Below are positions 44,581-53,348 of a stretch of 64,000 bases of DNA, piece after piece. Within the stretch, counting starts at the first letter, position 1; each line of letters begins with the position of its first letter. The stretch comes from Candidatus Hydrogenedentota bacterium (GTDB lineage: Bacteria; Hydrogenedentota; Hydrogenedentia; Hydrogenedentales; JAEUWI01). The notes under the pieces were generated by a model, which saw only the letters and a program-made list of their open reading frames with translations, made no database searches and was not told where the DNA came from. Both the position numbers and the translations under genes were made by a program. The DNA is taken from NCBI GenBank assembly GCA_019637335.1, contig JAHBVV010000001.1:310001-374000 (forward strand). The letters run 5' to 3'.

Positions 44581-46152
44581 TCAGACGGGTATGTCGGAGT
44601 CCTTCATGACGGGCGGGACGGGGTCCGGGGTGGCGGCGGGGAGTGCGGGCGAGTTGGGCAGGCGATCGAGGCGGATCTGGTCGAAGATCGCGGCGAGGCA
44701 GGCGTTGGCGTCGTTTCGGCGGTGTTCGTCGGGGATTTCGATGAAGTCGAAGTGGATGAACAGATCCTGCCCGTCGGCGGATTTGACGCGGAGCCGCTCG
44801 GTGGGGGTTGCGGCGGGGGTGCCGTTGTCGTGGGTGGGGGATGCCAGCAACACGGCCCCGGAGGCCAGGCGCAGGTCGAGGTGGTGCAGGCCGAGTTCCT
44901 GCCGGCACAGGGCGAGCAGCAGGCCGGTGCGGGCGGTGCTCCCGTTTCCGTTGAGGCAGAGAGTGGCGTAGGCGCTGAATGCGTGCAGGAGGCGGTTGCG
45001 CCGCCGGCGATCGGCAATGCGGCGGAAAGTGGTGGGGCGGAGGTAGCCGGCGAGCCAGGCGATGTAGGCGAGGGAGCCGCAGAAGAGGGCGTAGGACAGG
45101 AACTGGGCCGGGGAGCCTTCCCGCGCGAGGGCGGCGAGCACCGCGGAGGCCGCCAGGCATACGGCGACGCCGCACAACGTAAGGACGACGCGGGGCTGCG
45201 AATAGCCCTTGCTGAGGAGGCGGTGGTGGGTGTGGTGGTTGTCGCCCATGAAGATGGGGACGCCGCGGAGGTAGCGGCGGATGATGGAGACGAGGGTCTC
45301 GAAGATGGGGAAGCTGAGGGCCAGCACGGGGGCCACGAGGATGATGGCGGCGGGCGACTTCTGCGCGCCGACGAGGGACATCGTGGCGAGGGCGTAGCCG
45401 AGGAACATGCTTCCGGTGTCGCCGAGAAACATGCGGGCGGGCGGGAAATTGAAAAGGAGGAAGGCCAACACGCCCCCGGCGAGCGCGGCGCCCGCGAGGG
45501 TGATGAAGGCGTTGCCCTGGATCAGGCTGAGCGCGACGAGGGACAGCGCGCCGACGAATGCGATGCCGGAGGCGAGGCCGTCGATGCCGTCGATGAGGTT
45601 GAAGGCGTTTATGAGGCCGACGATCCAGAAGGCGGTCAGGAGAATGCCGAGGGGCAGGCCGAGGTTGATCGTGCCGAGTAGCGGCAGGGAGACGGAGGAG
45701 ACGGCGAAACCGAAGCACGTTACAAACAGGGCGACGGCGAGCTGGCCGGCGAGCTTGTAGCGCGCGCGCATCCCCCGGGTATCGTCCACGAGCCCGAGCG
45801 CGAGGATGCCCAGGGCGCCCGCGGCGAGCACAAAGCACTCGCGGCGGCTGTAGGTGGCCAGGCCATAGATCGCGTCGAAGTGCGCCGGGTAGTGCCGGAG
45901 CAGGTAGCCCCAGTTGAGGAAGACCAGGTAGCCGCCGATCGCGCAAAAGATACCGAGCGTAACCAGCGGGAGCGCGATCGCGAGGCCGCCCAGGAGGGGC
46001 ATCGCGCCCTCGAAGACCTTGCGGTAGCCGCCCTGGTCAACGGCGCCGACCCGGCGGGCGAAGCGGCGGACGAGGGGGACGAGCAGCACCGTGGCGGCGA
46101 AGCACCCCCCGAAGAGCGATCCCGCGGCGATTAACAATGATTGTGTAGCCAA
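44581..46152 (-). CDS. WecA/TagO-like undecaprenyl-phosphate sugar-1-phosphate transferase with C-terminal extension
   Basis: The 523-residue product has about 10-11 transmembrane helices in the first 390 residues. Signatures of the MraY/WecA/TagO family are GLVDDTRGMRARYKLAGQ (catalytic DD), NAFNLIDGIDGLASG, FLGDTGSMFLGYAL and the histidine motif NHHTHHRLL. It should transfer a HexNAc-1-phosphate to the lipid carrier and start polysaccharide assembly. Start is TTG 46152 with GAAGGG eight bases upstream; a nearby ATG (46159) is out of frame. The C-terminal 130-residue cytoplasmic extension, usually absent from WecA, is unassigned. It is divergent from the chain-length gene, with the shared 536-base gap as probable promoter region. 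Confidence 0.9.
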   Translation of the reverse strand: MATQSLLIAAGSLFGGCFAATVLLVPLVRRFARRVGAVDQGGYRKVFEGAMPLLGGLAIALPLVTLGIFCAIGGYLVFLNWGYLLRHYPAHFDAIYGLATYSRRECFVLAAGALGILALGLVDDTRGMRARYKLAGQLAVALFVTCFGFAVSSVSLPLLGTINLGLPLGILLTAFWIVGLINAFNLIDGIDGLASGIAFVGALSLVALSLIQGNAFITLAGAALAGGVLAFLLFNFPPARMFLGDTGSMFLGYALATMSLVGAQKSPAAIILVAPVLALSFPIFETLVSIIRRYLRGVPIFMGDNHHTHHRLLSKGYSQPRVVLTLCGVAVCLAASAVLAALAREGSPAQFLSYALFCGSLAYIAWLAGYLRPTTFRRIADRRRRNRLLHAFSAYATLCLNGNGSTARTGLLLALCRQELGLHHLDLRLASGAVLLASPTHDNGTPAATPTERLRVKSADGQDLFIHFDFIEIPDEHRRNDANACLAAIFDQIRLDRLPNSPALPAATPDPVPPVMKDSDIPV

Positions 46153-46688
46153 GCGACATGCCCTTCCCGCGTACGCGTCTCGGCCGGGCGAATGGCCTTC
46201 AGCTTTACAACGCTTTCGCAGGCCGTAGTATAGCCGCGAAATGCGCGGCCAATCAATCCGTTTCGTCGCGGGCCCATGTTTTTGGGCATGGCGCCGCCGC
46301 TTTCGCCGCGTGCGCCGGGCGCGCGGGGAGCCGGCGGGGAGGGGCCGCGCACCGGCGCGATCCCGGGCGCTATCGGGGCGTCTTGAACGGGTTCACCCGG
46401 GCGCGCCCAACGGGCGCGATCCCGCCGGATCGCGCCGAAAAACCGCGACATAGTGGCATTCATGGGTTGCAATATACTACGGCGAACGTGCTACCATCGC
46501 CCGGACGGTGGCCACGGGATTGCGCGGTACGCCGTACTCGCGCCTGTGCGCGGCCCGGCGCGCCCCCGAGAAACGCGCCACAAAAGCGGGAATCCGCCCG
46601 GTCCGCGCGGCGTGACGCCCATCCCCTGGCCCGGCGGATCAGCGTGCGGCCAGGCAGAACCCCGAGCCCACCCGAACAGGAGACACGC
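46153..46688. other. Divergent intergenic region of the polysaccharide locus
   Basis: This 536-base stretch lies between the WecA-like gene (minus) and the chain-length gene (plus). The frame that reads through it has no convincing start and arginine-rich composition. It holds GC-rich inverted repeats (CGGGCGCGCCCAACGGGCGCG at about 46398) but no clear promoter boxes. Confidence 0.45.
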
Positions 46689-48548
46689 ATGACGGAAGGA
46701 CCCGAATCCGGCGATTACTCGGAATTGGACCTTGGGAAAATTCTCCGCCTGATCTACAACAAGAAATGGTTGATCTTCGGGGTGGCCGTTCTAACCGGTA
46801 TCGCGGCGGCGGCCTACACCCTGACCAAGAGCAACGTGTACGAGTCCAGCGCGGCGCTGATAGTCCGCGAGCCCCAATCCGCGCTGGAGCAGAAGCCGGA
46901 CGCAACCGGCGCCACCGAGCAGCCCCGATACCTCTCGGTGGAAACCCTCCAGTTGCTGGCGGAGTCGACGGCGACGGTCCGCGAGCTATTTGACAGGCTC
47001 TGGGAGGAAAAGGCGGTGGAGGCGTGGGGCGCTCCGGGCGCCGATCGCGAGGCGGCGTTCCGATCGCTGCAAAACGCGCTGTCCACCTCGCTCATGAAGC
47101 AACAGAACCGCCGCTCCTCCAGCGCGATGGAACTTCTCCCTGTGTTGACGCTTACCGCGCGGGCAGGCAGCCCCGAGGCGGCCCGCATCATCGCGGATCG
47201 GTGGGCTTCGATCGTCGAGAAGAAGAGCACCGCCGTGTACACGCAGGGGCTTACGGCCAGCAGCACGTTTATCGGCGGGATGTTCGAGAATGCGAGCAAG
47301 GAGCTGAAATTGCTGGAGAATTCGCTCAAGGCGTCCAAACTGGAAGCGCAACTTGCCCTGAAGAAATCCCGGGAGGAAACGGTCACCACCAAGATTATCA
47401 TGCTGGAGGACCAAATCCTGGAGCTCGACGTGGAACTGGCCGTCAACCGCCGCGCGATCGAGGAGGGGACCCGCCGCGCCGCGGAGCAGCAGTACGAGCG
47501 GCAGTGGATTGGAACGGCGGCCGAAGACGCCTTGCTTCGCGGCGAACCGTATCCCTTCACGGAGGAAGAATTGACGGAGCAGGCGGCCAAGGTGGTCGAT
47601 CTGATCGAGCAAAAGGTGGCGCAGCGGGAGGAGCTTCGGAGCTTCCGGCGCGAGCAGAACATGCTCTCGAAGAAGACGCAGTTTACGCACTATGAGGCCG
47701 ATATTGCCCGCATTCTCGGGGAAAAGGCAAAGGTGGACGACGATATTCCCGGGCTCGAGCGTGGGATCGCGGCGTTGCAGCGCCAGCTTGAGGAAATGCC
47801 GGAGATGCTTGTGTTGAACAAGGCCATCACGGACGATGCGCTGTGGAAGACCTATCTGGAGGAAGGGAAGGCGGTCCCGGAGACGCAGACGCCGCTCCAG
47901 AGCGAAGCGCTGAACCCGGTGTACCATTCCACGGTCGAGTCGATTGTGGAAATGACCACCGAACTCGAAACGCTCCGCGCGCGCTCCGCGCAGTTGGAGG
48001 CCAGCGCGCAGGCGGCGGAGGCCCGGCTGATCGAGCTGGAACTGGATATTGACCAGATCCAGCAGGGCATCGATCGCCGCGAGCAGGCCCTGGAAGCGAC
48101 GGACGGGCTCATCAAGCTGTTGCGCGACGATTACCTCACGGAGAGGAACCGCGTGGACGAGCTGATCGTTGCGAATATGCGCAAAGAGGAGGAGCGCCAA
48201 ATTCGCCTCGAAAAACAGGCGGAGTTTGAAACGGTGATGGGTTCCCTGGAGTTGGAGGTCGCCGATTCCGAACTGGAGATCGAGCAGATCACCCGGGAAG
48301 TGGAGACCCGCAAAAGCATCCGCACGGCGCTTGCGGGCCGCGCCGAGACCGCCACGCTCCTGCAGGTCGCCTCGGAGAACGCGGCGCAGACCGGCACCGG
48401 GATCCTGTATCAGGCCGAGGCGAACCCGCAGAAGATAGCGCCCGCGCGCACGAAGATGGTGCTGGCGAGCACGGTTGTAGCCGTGGCCGGCGCCATTCTG
48501 CTACTATGCGCGCTCGAAATTGCGCGGCCCCGGGGTAAGGAAGAGTAA
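46689..48548 (+). CDS. Wzz/PCP chain-length determinant, long coiled-coil form, no kinase domain
   Basis: The 619-residue product starts at ATG 46689 after AGGAGA. Residues 14-41 hold the Wzz N-terminal helix and preceding motif (LGKILRLIYNKKWLIFGVAV), and the last 30 residues hold the second helix (MVLASTVVAVAGAILLLCAL). Between them lie about 530 residues of predicted periplasmic alpha-helical coiled coil, longer than most Wzz proteins. No Walker-type tyrosine-kinase domain follows the second helix, so a kinase or adaptor, if used, is elsewhere. It would set polymer length in concert with Wzx and Wzy in this locus. Its stop is 5 bases before the dehydrogenase start. Confidence 0.88.
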   Translation: MTEGPESGDYSELDLGKILRLIYNKKWLIFGVAVLTGIAAAAYTLTKSNVYESSAALIVREPQSALEQKPDATGATEQPRYLSVETLQLLAESTATVRELFDRLWEEKAVEAWGAPGADREAAFRSLQNALSTSLMKQQNRRSSSAMELLPVLTLTARAGSPEAARIIADRWASIVEKKSTAVYTQGLTASSTFIGGMFENASKELKLLENSLKASKLEAQLALKKSREETVTTKIIMLEDQILELDVELAVNRRAIEEGTRRAAEQQYERQWIGTAAEDALLRGEPYPFTEEELTEQAAKVVDLIEQKVAQREELRSFRREQNMLSKKTQFTHYEADIARILGEKAKVDDDIPGLERGIAALQRQLEEMPEMLVLNKAITDDALWKTYLEEGKAVPETQTPLQSEALNPVYHSTVESIVEMTTELETLRARSAQLEASAQAAEARLIELELDIDQIQQGIDRREQALEATDGLIKLLRDDYLTERNRVDELIVANMRKEEERQIRLEKQAEFETVMGSLELEVADSELEIEQITREVETRKSIRTALAGRAETATLLQVASENAAQTGTGILYQAEANPQKIAPARTKMVLASTVVAVAGAILLLCALEIARPRGKEE

Positions 48549-48553
48549 AGACC

Positions 48554-49876
48554 ATGGCAAACGAGTTGTTAAACAGGATTTCGGACAAGTCGGTGACGGT
48601 CGGGATTATCGGTCTCGGCTACGTGGGCCTGCCCCTGATCCAGGCCTTGGTCACCAAGGGCTACCGCGCCCTCGGATTCGACATCGACCCGAAGAAGGTC
48701 GAGTCACTCCAGGCGGGCAAGAGCTATATCAAGCACATCCCGGACGCGTGGCTCCAGGACTGGATCGCCAGCGGCCTGTTCTCGGCCACGGCCGACATGG
48801 CTCGGCTCGGCGAAGCGGACGCGGTACTCATCTGCGTGCCCACGCCGCTGAAGAAGGACCGCGACCCGGATCTTTCGTACGTCGAATCGACCTGCGAATC
48901 GATCGCCAGGGCGCTTCGCCCCGGTCAGCTGGTGGTCCTGGAAAGCACGACCTACCCGGGCACGACGCGCGACATCATGCTGCCCATTCTGGAGACGAGC
49001 GGCCTGAAGGCGGGGACCGATTTCTACCTGGCCTACAGCCCCGAGCGCGAAGATCCCGGCAATCCGAACTTCCAGGCGAACAGCATCCCGAAGGTCGTCG
49101 GCGGCTACGACGCGCAGTCGCTCGAAGCCGCGGTGGCGCTCTACCGCCAGGTGATCGTGCAGGTGGTGCCGGTTTCCTCCTGCGAAGTGGCCGAGGCCGC
49201 AAAGATCCTCGAAAACACGTACCGCTCGGTCAATATCGCCATGGTCAACGAGCTCAAGGTGATCCTGACGCGGCTCGGGGTTGACGTGTGGGAAGTTATC
49301 GACGCGGCGAAGACGAAGCCCTTCGGCTTTCAGGCTTTTTACCCCGGGCCGGGCCTGGGCGGCCATTGCATCCCGATCGACCCGTTCTACCTGAGCTACG
49401 TGGCGCGGACAGCGGGCGTGAACACGCGCTTCATCGAGCTGGCCGGCGAGATCAACACGAGCATGCCGGAATATGTGGTCAACATCGTGGCCAACGCGCT
49501 CAATGAAAAGAGCAAGCCGATCCGGGGCAGCAAGATCTGCCTGCTCGGCGCCGCCTACAAGAAAGACGTGGACGATCCCCGGGAAAGCCCTTCCTTCGAG
49601 ATCATGGAGCGCCTGATAGAAAAGGGCGCGGACCTTACCTACAGCGATCCGCACATCCCGGCCATCCCGAAGACGCGGAGCTGGCCGTCGCTGCCCGCGC
49701 TGGAGAGCCAGGAGCTGACACCCGCGTTCCTGAAGTCGCTGGACTGCGCCATCATCGTCACGGATCACAGCGCGTTTGACTACGCCGCGATCCTGGAGCA
49801 CGCCCCGCTCATTGTGGACACGCGCAACGCGCTGGGCGGATTGCCCGATCCGGACGGGAAGGTCTGCAAGGCTTGA
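48554..49876 (+). CDS. Nucleotide-sugar dehydrogenase (UDP-HexNAc 6-dehydrogenase type)
   Basis: The 440-residue product has an N-terminal Rossmann fold with GIIGLGYVGLPLIQ, and VPTPLKKDRDPDLSYV and YSPEREDPGN in the central domain. The nucleophile Cys272 stands in GLGGHCIPIDPFY, and the C-terminal UDP-binding domain contains AYKKDVDDPRESP. This pattern fits the UDP-GlcNAc/UDP-ManNAc or UDP-GalNAc dehydrogenase branch (WbpA/TviB-like) better than UDP-glucose dehydrogenase. It makes a uronic acid nucleotide sugar for the surface glycan. A MITE-1 copy lies immediately downstream, before the epimerase gene. Confidence 0.9.
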   Translation: MANELLNRISDKSVTVGIIGLGYVGLPLIQALVTKGYRALGFDIDPKKVESLQAGKSYIKHIPDAWLQDWIASGLFSATADMARLGEADAVLICVPTPLKKDRDPDLSYVESTCESIARALRPGQLVVLESTTYPGTTRDIMLPILETSGLKAGTDFYLAYSPEREDPGNPNFQANSIPKVVGGYDAQSLEAAVALYRQVIVQVVPVSSCEVAEAAKILENTYRSVNIAMVNELKVILTRLGVDVWEVIDAAKTKPFGFQAFYPGPGLGGHCIPIDPFYLSYVARTAGVNTRFIELAGEINTSMPEYVVNIVANALNEKSKPIRGSKICLLGAAYKKDVDDPRESPSFEIMERLIEKGADLTYSDPHIPAIPKTRSWPSLPALESQELTPAFLKSLDCAIIVTDHSAFDYAAILEHAPLIVDTRNALGGLPDPDGKVCKA

Positions 49877-49913
49877 TTGGGGCCGCGCGGACGGGTCACC
49901 GTTAGTGTTTGAA

Positions 49914-50147
49914 GTTTCGTAATACTTTTGGCGTCTGAAGTAAGGCGTTCGCCGATACGAGTCGCCTTATTTATGCTGGATGTATTCGTCATTCCCGCGA
50001 AAGCGGGAATCCAGTTGAATTCAGAGGTTTGTGCGATCACGTTGCTGGATCCCCGCGTTCGCGGGGATGACGGTGTTCGATCACCGAGAGCCGCCACCGT
50101 TGGGTACGACGAGGGTGACTACTTCAGACGGCTGAAGAATTACAAAG
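49914..50147 (+). repeat. MITE-1 copy 2, intact (234 bp)
   Basis: Imperfect terminal inverted repeats of about 28 bp (right end TACTTCAGACGGC, left end GCGTCTGAAGTA) enclose an 86-bp twin-hairpin core at 49987-50072. It is homologous to the interrupted copy at 4409-4499 plus 6572-6716 in the opposite orientation. It contains no gene and lies in the 573-base gap between the dehydrogenase and the epimerase. Confidence 0.8.
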
Positions 50148-50321
50148 TCTCTGATTGCTTCGCAATCAGCACACATTGCCGGGACGGCTGCGCCCCGTTC
50201 CTCGCGCGTACGGAAAACGTACTTGCGGGCCGGGCGCGGGCGTCTCGCAGTTTTTTTTAACGTAGCGGCTTGTGTCGCGTTGCTACATCCATTACGGACT
50301 AACACGGGCGGCGGCTTCGCC

Positions 50322-50357
50322 GCCGGGCAGGCGGGGACGCCTGCGCTCCCAGCCTTT
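50322..50357 (+). repeat. GC palindromic repeat copy
   Basis: GCAGGCGGGGACGCCTGC followed by GCTCCCAGCCTTTG. Related copies lie at 18405-18436, 18524-18550 and 18687-18720. It precedes a TTGACA box (50356-50361), but I found no good -10 box at normal spacing. Confidence 0.55.
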
Positions 50358-50449
50358 GACACTTCCTTGATTGCGTTTTCTGTACATTGGTTTGCATGGG
50401 GCCAATACGGGAATGCTGAGGTGTTTCTCTCGGGAGCAGGAGCTACAGC

Positions 50450-51457
50450 ATGAAAATCATGGTAACAGGCGCGGCCGGTTTCATCGGCTTCCACACCAGC
50501 AAGCGGCTGCTCGAGCGTGGCGACACGGTCGTCGGCGTCGACAATATGAACGATTACTACGATGTTTCGCTGAAGGAGGCGCGGCTCGAACAGTTGCGGG
50601 CCTACCCGGCGTTCTCCTTTGAGCGAGTGGACCTGGCGGACCGGGACGGGATGGCGGCGCTCTTCAGCGGGCAGAAGCCGCAGCGCGTCATCAACCTGGC
50701 GGCCCAGGCCGGCGTCCGCTACTCCATCCAGAACCCGCACGCCTACGTGGATTCCAATCTGGTGGGCTTTATCAACGTGCTCGAAGGCTGCCGCCACAAC
50801 GGCGTGGAGCACCTCGTGTACGCCTCGTCAAGCTCGGTCTACGGCAGCAACAAGAACCTGCCCTTTTCCGTCGCCGACAGCGTGGATCACCCGGTGAGCC
50901 TCTACGCGGCCACGAAGAAGGCCAACGAGCTGATGGCGCACAGCTACAGCCACCTCTACCGCATCCCGACGACGGGGCTGCGCTTCTTCACGGTCTACGG
51001 CCCCTGGGGACGCCCCGACATGGCCGCGTTTCTCTTCGCCAAAGCCATTATGGAGGACCGCCCGATTGACGTGTTCAACCACGGCAAGATGCGGCGGGAT
51101 TTCACCTACATTGATGACATCGTGACCGGGATCGTCCGCACGCTGGACAGCGTCCCGGCGCCGGATCCGGACTACAACGCGCACGAGCCGACGCCCGAGC
51201 GCAGCGCGGCGCCCTACCGCATCTACAACATCGGCAACAACCAGTCGGTCGAGCTGAACTACTTCATCGAGCTCATCGAGAAGCGCCTGGGCAAAGAGGC
51301 GCAGAAGAACTATCTCGATATGCAGCCCGGCGACGTCGAGGAGACTTGCGCCGATGTGGACGCGCTCATGAACGATGTCGGCTTCAGCCCGGACACGCCA
51401 ATCGAAACGGGTCTGAACAACTTCGTGGACTGGTACATGTCCTACTACGGCGGCTGA
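50450..51457 (+). CDS. NAD-dependent UDP-glucuronate 4-epimerase-like protein (extended SDR)
   Basis: The 335-residue product has GxxGxxG in MVTGAAGFIGFHTSKRL, the acidic strand end VGVDNMNDYYDV typical of UDP-glucuronate 4-epimerases, the Ser/Tyr/Lys catalytic triad (YASSSSVYG, then YAATKKANE), and GRPDMAAFLFAKAI. It should interconvert UDP-glucuronate and UDP-galacturonate, or a related HexNAcA. The start follows GGAGCAGGAG. It fits the preceding dehydrogenase, supplying a uronic acid precursor. The MITE-2 copy C lies directly downstream. Confidence 0.9.
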   Translation: MKIMVTGAAGFIGFHTSKRLLERGDTVVGVDNMNDYYDVSLKEARLEQLRAYPAFSFERVDLADRDGMAALFSGQKPQRVINLAAQAGVRYSIQNPHAYVDSNLVGFINVLEGCRHNGVEHLVYASSSSVYGSNKNLPFSVADSVDHPVSLYAATKKANELMAHSYSHLYRIPTTGLRFFTVYGPWGRPDMAAFLFAKAIMEDRPIDVFNHGKMRRDFTYIDDIVTGIVRTLDSVPAPDPDYNAHEPTPERSAAPYRIYNIGNNQSVELNYFIELIEKRLGKEAQKNYLDMQPGDVEETCADVDALMNDVGFSPDTPIETGLNNFVDWYMSYYGG

Positions 51458-51481
51458 TAGCGCCCGGCGGGCCCCCGGAAC

Positions 51482-51709
51482 CAGGGCAATCGCATTTAAA
51501 CTCGATCTCGGCATATGGGCGTAAACTTGAGTCGATTTGGAACCGTGAATCAACGATAGTGAGCGTTTTGGAGCGCCGGCATCTGTGCCGGCACGGTCGG
51601 GGATTCGCCGCAGGCGAAATGCCAGCGCTCCAACACGCGCCCTTCTTATCATTGAAGGTGGTTCATGTGGCGCTCGGCCCGAGTTGGAAGTTTAAGTGCG
51701 ATTGCCCTG
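51482..51709 (+). repeat. MITE-2 copy C (228 bp)
   Basis: The left end is CAGGGCAATCGCATTTAAAC at 51482-51501. The right end is its complement with one change (TTTAAGTGCGATTGCCCTG, ending 51709). Inner palindrome arms TTGGAGCGCCGGCATC and GCGCTCCAA flank the extra hairpin with TTCGCCGCAGGCGAA, as in copy A. It occupies the gap between the epimerase and the lipoprotein. Confidence 0.88.
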
Positions 51710-52030
51710 CCCCCGGAACTGGCGGCGTCGCGGGCGGTTCGGGTATGCTTTCCCATTACCGGTATCGTAGCGCTCCGTGCGCGCAAGCGCGGCGCGCGCA
51801 ATCGCGCCAGGCTGCGCTGTCCGCCTTCGGCGCGGAAGAAATGGTATTCACGGCCGAAGGCTTGTTTTCACTCCAGCCAGGGCCGAAGGCTTGTTTCATT
51901 CCAGCCTGGCCCGACGGCCCAGGACAAGGGATTCGTCCGGGCTTGAGGGCTGAAAGCCCGCTCCATAGCGCCTGCAACGCATCGATACGAACTACACTAT
52001 AAGCATTTGTAACAGGAATTGGGTCTTATC
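51710..52030. repeat. Short tandem repeat region, no gene
   Basis: GGCCGAAGGCTTGTTTTCA (51862) and GGCCGAAGGCTTGTTTCAT (51881) stand in tandem. A TATAAG box (51998-52003) close to the following gene could be part of a promoter, but no -35 box matches well. No ORF is believed. Confidence 0.4.
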
Positions 52031-53299
52031 ATGATTACTGCACGTCATTTTCGGCTGTCCACGACGATATTGCTGGCCATTTCGGCGGGCTTCGCTTCTT
52101 TGACCGGCTGCGGGAAAAAAGCCGACACCGCGCCCGCGCCGGAACCCCGATCGGAGGCGCCGGCCCCGGAAGCGCCGGAGACCGCCCGGGACGCGGCGGC
52201 CGAAGCGGACGAACCGCTTCCGGAAGGCGGGATATTCGCGGATATTGCCGCGGCGAACTTTGTGGCGCTGCATGCGCTGCAGCGGGAGTACGAGGCCGGC
52301 GGCGAAACCACCGCGGCGGTGGACGAGGCCTTCGCGGCGCGCTGGAAGTCGATCGCCGAGAAGGTCAAGCCGAAGACGCTCGTGCCGAATCTGGAGTTTC
52401 TCGATATCGCCACGCGGGTCAGCGGCAAGGAGGAATACACCTATTCGATCCTGTTCCGGCCCACGGCGGATCTGGACACGAACTACCACCTGGCGTTTGA
52501 CGGGTCGGTCCTTCCGTCCAACGCGCGTTTTCTGGAAGGGAAGCACCAGGAACGCGCGATGGTGAAATTCCGCCGCCGCATGGACGACCACCCGACGTCC
52601 ACCTGGAAAAAGGGGCGCTATTATGTAGTTGAAGCCAAGTCGGAGTTTCCGCTTATTCCGTATAACCTGCTGATGATGGCCTTCTCCCCCACGGAGGAGG
52701 AATTCTGGACACAGGTCGGGGAGCGCCTGAGCCTGGGCTGGCAGTGGGCCGCCGCCGATGAGGACGCGTTCCTCGCGAAGGTGGAGGCGTGCGCCAGCCC
52801 CCTGGCGCTCTACGAAATCGCGCCGCCCGGGCCGGTGCTGACGGAGCGGTTGCGGAAGGCGATCGACGCCCGGTGGGCCGCGCTGTCGGCGGGCATGACG
52901 TCGCAAAAGCTGCACGACGGGCTGGAGCTCCTCGCCCTGGAGACGAAGGCGACGGGCGCGAAGGAATACACGTTTTCCTTCCTGATCCGCTCGACCCGGG
53001 ACATCAGCACGGAATACATCCTCACGGTGCTGGGCCGGGTGGACGCGGGCCACGTGCAGCACATCAAGCCGCAGGAACCGGGCGCCACGCACACCTCGTG
53101 GTATATCAATCTCAGGCACGATCCCACGTTCACGTGGAAGGCGGGGGAGTATCACGTCGCGCCGCTGACCATCGAAACGGAGATTATTCCGTACAACATC
53201 AGCGTCTGGGCGTCCCCGCGCGGCGAGGGCACCCGGTGGGATTGGGATCGCAAGGGCCCGATCATCGATCTGGGCTGGCAGGCGGACGTCCGCGAGTAA
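52031..53299 (+). CDS. Lipoprotein with internal duplication, unknown function
   Basis: The 422-residue product has a lipoprotein signal with lipobox LTGC (LLAISAGFASLTGCGKK) followed by a Pro/Ala/Glu-rich linker. Two related modules follow: about residues 60-230 and 245-420. They share W-K/A-[ST], KEYTFSFLIR or EEYTYSILFR, TEYILTV or TNYHLAF, FTWKAGEYHV or STWKKGRYYV, and LIPYN or IIPYN. So it arose by duplication and fusion. No catalytic motif is visible, and it is probably a periplasmic or outer-membrane-anchored factor. Its position in the polysaccharide operon, 49 bases before murA, suggests a role in glycan export or attachment. Confidence 0.75.
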   Translation: MITARHFRLSTTILLAISAGFASLTGCGKKADTAPAPEPRSEAPAPEAPETARDAAAEADEPLPEGGIFADIAAANFVALHALQREYEAGGETTAAVDEAFAARWKSIAEKVKPKTLVPNLEFLDIATRVSGKEEYTYSILFRPTADLDTNYHLAFDGSVLPSNARFLEGKHQERAMVKFRRRMDDHPTSTWKKGRYYVVEAKSEFPLIPYNLLMMAFSPTEEEFWTQVGERLSLGWQWAAADEDAFLAKVEACASPLALYEIAPPGPVLTERLRKAIDARWAALSAGMTSQKLHDGLELLALETKATGAKEYTFSFLIRSTRDISTEYILTVLGRVDAGHVQHIKPQEPGATHTSWYINLRHDPTFTWKAGEYHVAPLTIETEIIPYNISVWASPRGEGTRWDWDRKGPIIDLGWQADVRE

Positions 53300-53348
53300 A
53301 CCGGCCGGGGCCCGCGGGAACGCGGCGCCGCCAGGGTATTGCAATTTC

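Noticed and set aside
46158-46688. N-terminal 177 residues joined in frame to the chain-length protein
   Set aside because: Arginine-rich leader without motif; the Wzz start at 46689 has AGGAGA and begins the domain.
50356-50388. Sigma-70 promoter before the epimerase (TTGACA with TACATT)
   Set aside because: The spacer is 21 bases, outside the usual range, and no better -10 box was found.
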